Assembly: GCF_019320115.1 (NCBI RefSeq)
Contig: NC_089589.1
Span: 26,016,487-26,080,486 of the forward strand
From: Miscanthus floridulus
Taxonomy: Eukaryota; Streptophyta; Magnoliopsida; Poales; Poaceae
DNA length: 64,000 bases
Direction of reading: 5' to 3'
Part shown: positions 55,141 through 64,000 of the stretch, one piece after another
Numbering within the stretch: the stretch's first letter is position 1
Layout: each line of letters opens with the position of its first letter
Position numbers and translations under genes: made by a program
The notes under the pieces: generated by a model
Database searches by the model: none
What the model was told of the DNA's origin: nothing
The model's input: the letters and a program-made list of their open reading frames with translations, nothing else

Positions 55141-57619
55141 TCTTCTCTTCTGGCTTTTTGTTAAACCTCCAGGGCACCATTGGCCTTTCTACCAAACATG
55201 TTCCCTCTGGTTGCTTCTTCTTCATGATCAGCCCAGTCTTGGTCAACAACTCTTTTTCCTAGACGATCATAAATACTTTTATTTTTTAAGCACCGATCCA
55301 TATTATTATGATGATATGCATCCTGGGCATGGATAGACCAGCGGTTGACTTGAGATTTCCTAAACTCCCAATATTGATTACTACATTCTGGACAGTCATG
55401 TCTGGTAGGCAATTTCAAACCTTTGTTCTAGCAGTATCTAAAGAAAGGACAATTCCAGTGCGATTCAGCTTGCTTCCTTTCATACCTCTCTTCTTCCAAT
55501 TGACGTTGGTATTCTTGATCCTCTAACCATCGCTGATAACATTTTTCCTTCTACCGCTGCCACTTGTTTAACAGGATCCGAGATGCGACTTACGGCTTTG
55601 TCGCTCCATCCTTTGACATTTTCCCCTGTTCATATCAGCTCCTCTACTGATTATGACGTCTTCTAATCTCTCTGTATTCATCAGCCGATATTTGTATTTT
55701 GGGATCAACTGTTCCCATTTCTCTCGATTTGGCCGATGTTAGGACCTTAGTTTTTCCTTTGAATAGCCCAACATCAACCATATTTTGATCTCCTGGGAAA
55801 GGATTATCATTCACCTTCATCTTCTGAGGTGTATCAAACTTGAGCCTCCCTTGCTGAATAGCTCTCTATATATACTGCCAGAAAATTCTGTATTCATTGG
55901 TGGAATGAGAAGTAGCATTATGGAACTTGCAGAATTTCTTATTCTTCAATTATTCAGGGGGCAACATAATATGATTGTCCAGCAATTTGATCTAGCCCTT
56001 CTCAAGTAAGAAGTCAAAGAGCTTGTCTGATTTTATGACATCAAAGTCATAGCTCTCCTCGACTCCTCTTCTCCAAGGATTTGACACCATTACTGTCTTC
56101 TTGCCCCAATTCCATTCAGCTGCAGCAACCTCCTCTTCTTCATCTTCATAGCCATCATCTGCTGAGTATGGATTGTAAGCTTCGGCTATGGTGGTACTCT
56201 TCTGGAATCGGGTATCTCTGCGCATACTCTGGAATTGGCTATTAAGCGCTGCTATTCGTTGAGCCAATTGACCCAAGTTGTCAAATTCTTGTCCTAGCAA
56301 CTTTTCTTTCCACATTGACAATATTCCTTGGACAACTAAAGCAGCTAGCTGATCATCGGTCAAGTTCAATGAGAAGCACAAGTTCCTAGTCTCTCAGAAT
56401 CTCTAAAGAAACTCAATGCCCGATTCATTAGTCCTCTGTCTCATGGTTGTCAAATCGGTTATCTTCTTTTCTCTAGACTCAGTGTAAAAATATGTATGAA
56501 ACTTCTTTTCTAGGTCAGCCCAATTGGCAATGGAGTTGACTGGTAGTAATGAAAACCAAGTGAAGGCTAGCCCTGACAGGGATAAGGAGAAGAAATGAAC
56601 TCGATGGGCATCCTCAACTGACGCTTCGCCCAATTATCTAAGATACCGACTGACATGTTCTATTATGCTTGTACTGTCTTGATCGGTGAACTTGACGAAC
56701 TCTAAGAGCCTGTAATTTGTAGGAAGAGCGACCAAATCATACTATTCTAGATATGGGCATTTGTACGAAAAGGTTAGCCCCTTTGGCTTCAGATCGAACT
56801 GATTCTTCATCATCTCGGTCACCTTCAGCAGCAACTCGTCAGCTTGTGGATTTGGGTTTCTTGGTACTTGCTGACCCATCTATGGATTGAAATTCCACGT
56901 GCCTTGCCTTATGGAATCTCAATCTGTTGGGTCCTTTGCTGGCTCGCTGCTTGAAGTCTCTGATTATAGACATAAGGATCTATATCTCTACGGATCCTTT
57001 GAATTGATGGTGCTATTTTTTTAGCTGACGATGATATGTGGCCTGATGTGCCAAAATTGATCACCTGATTCTGACCTTGCCCCACCTGCTGTTGCACATG
57101 TTGTATTGACGGTCCAGGATTGTATTGTATCTGATTCGTAGTAGTACCTAGAGTTTGTTCAGATGAACCTTGAAGTGTCAGGATGTCACCATTACCAGTT
57201 GGTGTCGCTTCTTGATGGCTGGTACCGACTTGATTAGTCCCTTGAGTCGACGGGTCTGGAATGTTGTAACAAGTCGATCCAACCTGACCAACTGGAATTT
57301 CATGAATTGCCTCTTTCATGGCGTTGTGAAATACGTCAATGAAAGCTTCATTATGGCTTGATATGGCATCACGAACAGATTTGTCTATGACTTCCGTAAA
57401 GAAACGTCTGTCTTCAGCTTCGACTGTGTTTGTCTGTCCATATAGTAGAACTCTTGAAAGTGGAAATTTCTGAATAATTATGCTGTCACGTGTTTTTGTG
57501 TAGGACAACAAACACTTCTTCTGAAATTCTTCCGTAGCTTTGCTGATGGTATCCTTATCTTCATCAGATAGGTCTTCATAATGTACTATAAGGATGTTGT
57601 CATTGTTGTGAGCCGCCAT
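55141..57619 (-). pseudogene. Gypsy-type gag, minus strand
   Basis: The minus-strand ATG at 57617-57619 opens MAAHNNDNILIVHYEDLSDE, close to the right LTR. A glutamine- and proline-rich stretch follows. The gag (retrotrans_gag) core then appears in pieces: HRVHFFSLSLSGLAFTWFSL, SIANWADLEKKFHTYFYTES and DLTTMRQRTNESGIEFL (56633-56403), then LTDDQLAALVVQGI (from 56381). A zinc-finger-like CPECSNQYW and a charged linker lie near 55418-55161. Frames change at about 56900, 56400, 55990 and 55420, so it is inactive. It would form the particle shell. Confidence 0.82.
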
Positions 57620-57631
57620 GACGATTGTGGT

Positions 57632-57657
57632 GTCCCACCAGGCATGCCAGAAACATG
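57632..57657 (-). other. Probable primer-binding region of the gag-protease element
   Basis: Next to the right LTR the minus strand reads TTTCTGGCATGCCTGGTGGG, starting a few bases inside the element. TGG-type sites complementary to a tRNA 3' end are expected here. I cannot name the tRNA with certainty. Confidence 0.45.
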
Positions 57658-59218
57658 TGTCGACACAGAATTTTTGTCTCCGTGCTGAGGACACACGCAG
57701 CAAGCCGGAAGGGTCTGCTCGATGGAGTAGATCCGCCTAGCTTCAACGCAAGGGTGGTCGATCCTGCGCAATCCTCCCAAGACGTGCCAGTCAATTTGAC
57801 CCTGCAATTGACAAGGAGAGAAAGCTCATCAGTAATTAAGGGTGGAACGTGTCGGTGTTGCCAGACAGTCCCGAATGTGCGGCTCTAAGAGTCAATATGA
57901 GAGGAGATCGACTAAATAGTCGATTCCAGCATATTCATAAGAATAAATCGATTAAAGCTCATGGGGTCGTATAAGAAGAATCGGTTATCATTTAGGATAA
58001 ATATTATTTAAGCAAATATTAATCAATGGCAATAAGATATCAATGATGATTGGTTTATGCTGAGCCAATGATTACAAGTAACCGAACTCTTTTTTGTATA
58101 AAGAGACAATTCAACACCACTTAACCATTTAATAAAGATAAATCTAATGAACATGTTAAATCTCATCCATCGCCATGACCAGTTAAGGTCATACCTTCTC
58201 AGGAATAGATCTACCAACTAACGATCTCCACTCCACGGTGCTAATAGTGGGGTGAGAGGCAGAATCCCACAGGCCATGTTAATGGGCCATGAAATGGTTC
58301 TCGCTAACCAATAGATCTACTCAAAATCGAACATGCCTTAACCGCACGCTATGCACGATTAAGATTGATGTAAAACAGCCGATAAAACATAACTCATCGT
58401 TTAAGGTGTAGATTAGATCAACTTTAGATTAGCAAACGATGGGTTAAATAAGATGTAAGGCCGATCCAAATCAATCTCAATCAGGCAGAGTGATATTGCT
58501 GTAATTAGATGAACGATGAAAGCAATAAGCAATATCGGTAACTTAATGAATCTACCAAAGGCTGCCATACTAAGGTAGAGCCGATAACTTGACCTTGATC
58601 TAATTCAAGCAGTGGGGTGTGAGGCAGAATCACACAGGCCATACTTGAATTAGACAAGAGTCGATAACTAGCCTATACCAGAGTCGTAGTGGGGGTCGAC
58701 CGGATCGATGCAGCCATACGAACAGAGGTATAAACCATGACAGTACTTACAGACAAGCAGTGGAGGTCGACTGGATCGATGCAGCCGTACTCGCTGAAGA
58801 ACTCATCGAGATCTACTCTACTCCTACTCCTAAGGGGTGGCTGGAGCCAAAAAAAGTAATTGACTTGTATTTGATTGATTGTTGTCTTCTACAATAGCCG
58901 GGGTTTGGTATTTATACCCGGAGCCTAAAATGAATCCTACTCGAGCACGACTCAATACAATTCTTTGGTATGAAGGAAATATTCCTATTTTAAGATAATT
59001 TGGACTCTAATCTTTCCTCTTTTGTAGAGTCCGATATGTATCTTCTTGGCGCCAATCATACCCTGTCATCGTTATCTGCTGACGTCATTCGGAGAGAATC
59101 GATCCAGTGTCGCATTTGATCCAGCAGGTTTCAATCTTTACTCTATAGACTCCTTGATTGGCATAATCCTAGAAACCTACAAGTTCATGTGCTCTTTTCC
59201 CAAATTTTGGTGTAAACA
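57658..59218 (-). repeat. LTR of the gag-protease element (5' LTR in its own orientation)
   Basis: 1561 bases, collinear with the left LTR without the Mutator MITE. A deletion of about 235 bases lies at about 58183, between CCATGACCAGT and TAAGGTCATACC. The minus-strand TATA box is at 58909-58916. Confidence 0.9.
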
Positions 59219-60449
59219 GAGACCGAACGCGTGGTCGCAGAACGATAGACCCCCGTAGGGGTCAGAATCAGAAAAGACCTTTTCTGACCCACCAAATCTC
59301 ACGGCAATACCTCCGAGGGGTCCGATCACGACGAAAGGGAATCGCCGTCCCTAGGACATGCCGTGGGCGACAAAAGAAGGTCAAGGCCTTCAGAGTCCTC
59401 CCGTTCGAAAAAGCTTCCGAATGAGTATTTACTCTTCCGCTGGCTCGGGGGCTACTGTCAGGGACCAATACTAGGGTACCCAAAGAAGAGCTAATTGTCA
59501 TCAACATTGATTCATCCGAGCAGTCAAGAACACGACTACAGCTCCAACCGACCCCTAGGTGCGCGGGCTCCACCTCACCGGACCTCTGGGTCGGGGGCTC
59601 CATCTCATCCGACCTCAAGGCCGTGGGCTCCGCCTTGCCCGACCCCGAGGCCACGGGCTCCGTCTCGCCCAATGGGGACCCATATCACCATCAACCACTC
59701 CAGGTCCAGGCGTATGGGCCTGGGTCAAAACTCTGACACCAGGGAAGAGACGGGCATGACTCGATGTAACCCGAGGCCATGACAGGTCATACCTGAGGAT
59801 TCACATCAAGAACAGCATCAGGTATACCGATGTTGTTCTGACTAACCCTCGTACGAACGCTGACAGGCGCGTCAGTTCACCACGATGTTCGCCGGGACGG
59901 GATGGAACGCCATGACCGACAGATGACGTCTGCGCATGGCGCCAGTGACTGACAGGGCCACGACGTGGAGCCGTCCCTGTTGACATCTACAGGATCGACG
60001 GGACCCGCATGAAGGAGAAGAAGGACCCGATGATCCTGGAAGCCTTCCTCTCTCTGGTTCTTCTCTTTTTCCTCCGCTGTAACCCACGATTTCCCTTGGC
60101 CTATAAAAGGGAAAGCAAGACGACCCATGAAGGGGACCCGATCGATCTAGATCCGCACAAGACCGAACCACGAGCTAAAAACACAAGAGCACGACACGAG
60201 CACACAGTTGAACAGCGATTGAGCTCTCAGCACCTGTTCATTCCTTTCACCAGAGACTTTGGATCTTTTTTCTCTCTCGCCTGTTTGTAACCCCTACTGC
60301 AAACCAAGTGCCGGTAACATGAGCAGCAGCAAACTGGATGTAGGGACGTTCCGCCCAAACCAGTATAAACCCTTGTGTCCTCCGAGCACACCATCCGAGC
60401 TGAACACGCAAATACAAATTTACTCGTCGATGGTCCGAAAACACCGACA
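59219..60449 (+). mobile_element. 3' end and LTR of the truncated outer LTR retrotransposon
   Basis: The interior sequence ends in a purine-rich GGCTCGGGGGCTAC. An LTR begins TGTCAGGGACCAATACTAGG at 59456 and ends AACACCGACA at 60449 (994 bases). A GGGGGCTAC tract before TGTCAGGGACC is typical of grass gypsy elements. WAK coding sequence resumes within a few bases. The partner LTR is missing from the window. Confidence 0.78.
60102..60107 (+). promoter_or_regulatory. TATA box in the outer LTR
   Basis: TATAAA in GGCCTATAAAAGGG, about 350 bases before the LTR end, in the plus orientation expected for this element. Confidence 0.6.
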
Positions 60450-60450
60450 C

Positions 60451-60850
60451 CTCTCTTGCAGAGATGTGCTTAAGACTACGTGGTGAAGAAAGGCCTACAA
60501 TGAAGCAAGTGGAGATGGAATTGCAGATTTTACAAAAGAAACAGGTGAGCTTCTTACCAAAGTGGCCTAGAAAATGAGCAGCAAAATAAAACAATGTTGC
60601 TAGCTCGAAGAGCTGAAGCTACTTGCCAAGCATTTGCCATACAACCAGGTTCTAGTTTAGAGAAAGAGTTCATGGAATCTACCACCCTACCACGCTAGAT
60701 GTGTTTATTGATTTGAGTATCGCTCGCTAGCAGGCCCCCTAATTGTGTTCACTGGTCATAACCAGTATAGTTAATGTAAGTCTATATATGGTTGTTCTTT
60801 CGCATTAGCATAAACATTTACTCAGTGCTTTGAAAAACTTTGAGACTGTG
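60451..60850 (+). pseudogene. WAK-like kinase copy 2, C-terminal end and 3' flank
   Basis: The plus frame resumes with [20 protein letters not shown] and EMELQILQKKQ, the last part of the kinase domain as in copy 1. It then runs out through a tail with a stop (KWPRK). Homology to the copy-1 3' flank continues to about 60850 (TTCTTTCGCATTAGCATAAACATT). It must be the far end of the gene broken at 33919. About 85 kinase residues between the two pieces are missing. Confidence 0.85.
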
Positions 60851-61263
60851 TCAATAAATAATAATTTCATGTATCGCTTACCTTTTTCAGTACACATGTG
60901 AAATTTGATGACTTCGACGCTCTCGGTGGCATGGCCTTCGATGAGCCTGTATTGTTGCTGCACGTCAAGCAGCACGATGCAGCATATCACTCGCATCTGG
61001 CTGTTGATTTGCTGCTCCCTCCCTCCTCCTTGGTAGTCAGCTCTAGCCACACCTCGTCCGCTAGCAGGAGCACCCTAAATACCCTTTTTAGGGGAACTTC
61101 GTCCCTTTTGTTGTCCCTTTGTATCCATAATGCCCCTGATGTAAACCACATTAGCACAACATTCAGCTGATAAAAATCCCAGTTGGCAACTTACGCAAGA
61201 TCAAGGCATGCCGCAAGATGGGGACTGTGGCCATGCATTTTTTTTCGTTTCCTTTGGAGTTTG
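60851..61263. other. WAK 3' flank, no gene recognised
   Basis: Low-complexity Ser-rich frames occur near 61000-61110, but no family is recognised. Confidence 0.35.
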
Positions 61264-61366
61264 GATGGCCTTTCGATTCTAGAATTGAGTTATGAGTGGA
61301 TGTCCTTTCGATTCTAGAATTGAGTTATGAGTGGATGTCCTTTTGATTCTAGAATTGGATGGCCTT
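61264..61366. repeat. Tandem repeat, ~36-bp unit
   Basis: The unit CCTTTCGATTCTAGAATTGA (plus GTTATGAGTGGATGT) is present in about two and a half copies, with a shortened final copy ending near GGCCTTTTGATTCGATC. Confidence 0.8.
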
Positions 61367-61488
61367 TTGATTCGATCTATGTATATGTTGTTTTGTGTAC
61401 AAACTAGAAAGGTGTTCAAACATTGATGGATCCTTTAAAAGGTGGGTGCCAATCACAAATTACCAGAGCAAAAGGCCTTGAGAATTAT

Positions 61489-62194
61489 CTATGCACTAAG
61501 AATGTTTAGGAGAGAAACGCTGCCTTGGATAAACCTCCTGAACTGCAACTCAGCACCATTCTCAAGATCTCCCATGCTGCACTCTTGTGCTTGCAACTCT
61601 TCATCCTTGAAGGCAACCTTCCTTTTCTGCAATCTCTTACAAGAGACCATTTGCTTGCATTTGTGGTGGCAGTCTGCTTTGGCAAGAGACCAGATATGGA
61701 TTCAAGTAGAGAGACAGCCATCTTTCTGGCTTCTGAAAACTAGCCTGATCAGTCTGCAGCCTTCAAAAGTTGTGTTGTTGCTGGCCTTCTTGAAAGACTT
61801 TTGTCACTTGTCAGTTTGTGCCTTCTTCACCAGACGCATAAAGGACACAACTTTGAGCTGAAAAGACAAACCGTCTCCTCTCCTGAGGGATAGTTGCAGC
61901 TCCTGGATAGTCATCTTCAGCTTTGCACAAGGGACTGCTCCAGCTCTTCCTCTACCATTTTCTTTTGTTGGGGGTATGGAGAGCGAAGCTTGATTGCTTG
62001 GGGAACAGACATGATCTCCTCTATGCAGTTGTAGATGTCTCCAAGCATCCTCAGACCATCACACATCATGTCAATGTTGCGCATGGCAAAGAGATGAACG
62101 CCGTGAAGCTCTGCAACTCTTCTTCTACTTTGGCTTCAGTGGAGAAAGGTTTTGAAGGCAAAACTTGTAGACCTCTGATATGGGTAGTAGCCAT
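61489..62194 (-). pseudogene. DUF241 family protein, frameshifted
   Basis: Minus-strand ATG at 62194 gives a short serine/threonine-rich start, then KVEEELQSF. After frameshifts come MMCDGLRMLGDIYNCIEEIM, PQQKKMVEEELEQSLV, KMTIQELQLSLRRGD, VVSFMRLVKKAQ, MAVSLLESISGLLPKQ, SSKWSLV-like (ASKWSLVRD) and FRRFIQGSVSLLNILSA before TAG at 61489. This order matches plant DUF241 proteins of about 240-300 residues, whose function is poorly known. At least four frame changes and one stop make it a pseudogene. The plus-strand frame at 61442-61861 is its shadow. Confidence 0.82.
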
Positions 62195-62399
62195 GGTTCT
62201 AGATGCGATGGAAGATAAAAAGAGGAGTGCAATACTCTCCTGGAACCACTGTTGAGCATCCTATTTATTGGCAAGAGGCAGAAGCAATAAAAAACGATTT
62301 GCACGTTTGTTAGTGAAAGCAAGAGTTGACTCTGCTTCAGGTACCTAGTTTCAATTGTGGCAAGAACTATCCACCTCATAAAGCACCAGCGGCATGTCC

Positions 62400-62890
62400 C
62401 AGCCATCTGCGACAAGATCAATCAACAGAGTGATCTCTTGACCATCTGAAAAGTTCAAACGGAATTCATTAGTGAAAAAGAAAGACTGTACACTTCGACT
62501 CCTTTGTGGAGTTAAAATTGGACTGAACAAGATGAGCTGTAACTATTTAACTGTACACTTCGACTCCTTTGTGGAGTTAAAATTGGACTGAACAAGATAA
62601 GCTGTAACTATTTAAAGCCTAAATCACCTTATTCAGTTTCTGATTGAAGACAAACTTGTGGTGCTACCTCAGAGAGTGATCTCTTCTTGACAAGATCAAT
62701 CAAGAGAGAGATCTCTTGACAATCTGAAAAGGTGAAAGTGAATTCATTAGTGAAAAGGTAAGACTGCACACTTGACTCCTTTATGGAGTTATTAAAATTG
62801 GACCTAACAAGATGAGCAGTAACCGTTAAAGCCTAAATTACCGTATTCAGTTTCAGATTGAAGAGAAAAGGTGTGGTGCTATCTCAGAGC
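62400..62890. repeat. Two diverged tandem copies (~250 bp) upstream of the DUF241 pseudogene
   Basis: A block beginning GACAAGATCAATCAACAGAG near 62409 recurs near 62688 (GACAAGATCAATCAAGAGAG). Both contain GTGAATTCATTAGTGAAAA-like and CCTTTGTGGAGTTAAAATTG-like words. Within the first copy a 65-base piece is exactly or almost exactly duplicated (62486-62550 and 62551-62615). Confidence 0.8.
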
Positions 62891-63195
62891 TCCTAGCCTT
62901 GGATTCTATGAGACCATAACATGAGCTAATCTTTGAATCTGAAGCGCACACACACATCATAATGGAACATGCCGCAAGGGAAAATATATAGATAAATAAC
63001 GCAAACATGATCCTACAAATAACGAAATTTGTTTCTACAATGTGCCATACTGACATCTCTCCTACACGATCCTTCATTAAAACCACGAGCCATGACGACT
63101 GAACATCGTTGCTGCGCAGCGGGGGTTTGACTTTGATTCCCTTCCCATTTTCGACTCCTGTTCCATCAAACGCTGCTCCTAAAAGAGAGAGAAAC
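62891..63195. other. Spacer, nothing recognised
   Basis: No supported gene or repeat. Confidence 0.4.
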
Positions 63196-63495
63196 TTACC
63201 CCTGCTGAAACCTACTCGGCATGCCGGCTCTGGAGGTCATCCCCCATCTCGAAGAAGCCTCCTTGCACTGCACATTGGCGGGTTCCGCGCAGATCCAGCG
63301 CTCATGGGGACCGATAGCTCTAGCTCCCAGTTGTCCAGTAACTTTCTGTGCCGCTCGGTCATACTGCTGAAACATGGAGGTGCGACCGAGGAGGACGGGT
63401 ATGTGGATGTGGCGGATGAAAGCGCCGGCAGAGGGGGATGGCTCGCCGGCGGCAAGGCCTGGGACGGGAGGAGACACGGACACACCAACGAACAA
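63196..63495 (-). other. Possible first exon of a minus-strand gene, unrecognised
   Basis: A GC-rich open stretch on the minus strand (IHIPVLLGRTSMFQQYDRAA ... CAEPANVQCKEASSRWG) ends at CAGGGGTAAGTTTC, a strong donor. This is the composition and border expected of a grass first exon, but I recognise no domain. The opposite strand is also open. Confidence 0.25.
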
Positions 63496-63525
63496 ATAGA
63501 GTTTAAATCAGCTAGAAGACAATAT

Positions 63526-63597
63526 GGGCATTTGGTCTAGTGGTATGATTCTCGCTTAGGGTGCGAGAGGTCCCGAGTTCAATTCTCGGAATGCCCC
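63526..63597 (+). tRNA. tRNA-Pro (anticodon AGG)
   Basis: 72 bases, GGGCATT ... AATGCCCC, with a paired 7-base acceptor stem and discriminator C. The D-arm holds GGTCTAGTGGTAT. The anticodon stem CTCGC/GCGAG encloses loop TTAGGGT, so the anticodon is AGG. The T-arm is CCGAGTTCAATTCTCGG. Internal A and B boxes are present and a T7 run at 63602-63608 can terminate RNA polymerase III. No intron. It looks functional and decodes proline CCU/CCC after inosine modification. Confidence 0.96.
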
Positions 63598-64000
63598 CTA
63601 ATTTTTTTATTTTTCCGAATTTTATCAAATCGAAATCTAAAAAATGTCCTCTATCTTTTCCAGACATACTGTTTTCTCTCAGATATGAGTTTTTCTTCTT
63701 CTTTTTTCCTACGAACCAGCACGGACTTGCTCCATCAAGATTATGTTGTTCTCTAAAAACAGATTAAAAAATTACGTGCATTCTTTCGCTTCGTATTTTG
63801 AGAAAATTGAGTGCACAAGCATGAATTCGTATATCGTCCATGTTAGGACGAACAATGACAAGTTGTATGCCAACTCTGATATGAAATGATAAGACGTTTA
63901 CAAACAATGTTTTAGTGGATTCGGAATAATAAACTTGGTGAAGTACGAAGATTTTCATCAAACTATCAAAGAAGCAGCAAGCCATAAGCTAGAACGATAT
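63598..64000. other. Right edge, nothing recognised beyond the tRNA terminator
   Basis: AT-rich sequence with no supported coding frame, repeat or RNA. Confidence 0.4.

Larger units (their letters stand above)
46749..59218 (-). mobile_element. Gag-protease LTR retrotransposon (Ty3/gypsy, Tat-like), minus strand, with antisense cargo
   Basis: The LTRs at 46749-49022 and 57658-59218 begin TGTCGACACAGA and end GGTGTAAACA. GAGAC flanks the element on both sides (46744-46748 and 59219-59223), a perfect 5-base duplication. Gag and an aspartic protease lie on the minus strand next to the right LTR. A polypurine tract (minus strand AATTGGGGGGCATG) abuts the left LTR. TATA boxes in the LTRs point the same way. 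No reverse transcriptase, RNase H or integrase is visible between 54350 and 49022. That space instead holds two plus-strand, intron-containing coding relics. The Tat assignment rests on antisense cargo and gag style and is inference. Confidence 0.88.

Noticed and set aside
61442..61861. 139-codon plus-strand frame
   Set aside because: It is antisense to the DUF241 pseudogene, whose minus-strand family motifs explain the sequence.
63109..63540. 143-codon plus-strand frame running into the tRNA gene
   Set aside because: Low complexity, no domain, and it overlaps the start of the tRNA-Pro gene. The minus strand has the better exon border.

Overview
The window is nuclear DNA from a grass, most likely a panicoid (maize, sorghum, sugarcane, Miscanthus or Panicum type; this is inference). 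The evidence is the set of grass-style transposons (a Sirevirus Copia, CACTA elements with CTTTGCCGAGTGC or TTTAGTCCCGG subterminal repeats, Mutator foldback elements), wall-associated-kinase and DUF241 gene remnants, and a plant-type tRNA-Pro. It reads as a deeply nested transposon block. Only two loci look intact: a small two-exon GRF zinc-finger gene inside a CACTA element, and the tRNA gene.

Left third (1-23020). A Sirevirus-type Copia element runs from inside its 5' LTR to 9776. It sits in a LINE whose ORF1, endonuclease and first part of the reverse transcriptase occupy 9777-12466. The LINE C-terminal part (zinc finger plus RNase H) reappears at 22206-23020. Between the LINE pieces lie a minus-strand wall-associated-kinase (WAK) pseudogene (about 13150-16028) and a second Copia element (16029-22205). 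The WAK copy is split by a 1554-bp Mutator foldback element with a perfect 9-bp target duplication. The Copia lacks the start of its 5' LTR and carries a Tourist-like MITE with a TAA duplication in gag.

Middle (23021-46000). CACTA element 1 (about 23021-32542, coding on the minus strand) has decayed transposase genes and worn ends. Next come a fragment resembling the TTF/hAT zinc-finger protein family and a second WAK pseudogene on the plus strand. The WAK copy is broken by CACTA element 2 (33923-45992, complete ends, TGA target duplication). Element 2 carries tandem imperfect hairpins, the GRF gene, a TNP2 transposase pseudogene, an internal block resembling a transposon end with its own TATA box, and a gene joining a plant transposase region to a Ulp1-type cysteine protease.

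Right third (46000-64000). A truncated LTR element (45993-46748 plus 59219-60449) is split by a complete minus-strand LTR retrotransposon (46749-59218, GAGAC duplication). This inner element keeps gag and protease, lacks RT, RNase H and integrase, and carries two antisense, intron-containing gene relics: a plant-mobile-domain protein and a second unknown one. The WAK C-terminal end resumes at about 60451, so that gene is split by roughly 26.5 kb. The remaining sequence holds a DUF241 pseudogene, local tandem duplications and the tRNA-Pro gene.

The genes do not form an operon or pathway. What unites them is insertion history. The order can be read from target duplications: the LINE and WAK genes are oldest, then the truncated LTR element, then the gag-protease LTR element and CACTA 2, with a Mutator MITE in one LTR among the youngest. 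The most unusual signals are long imperfect hairpins just upstream of the transposase gene in both CACTA elements, the duplicated end-plus-promoter block in CACTA 2, and the antisense cargo in the gag-protease element.
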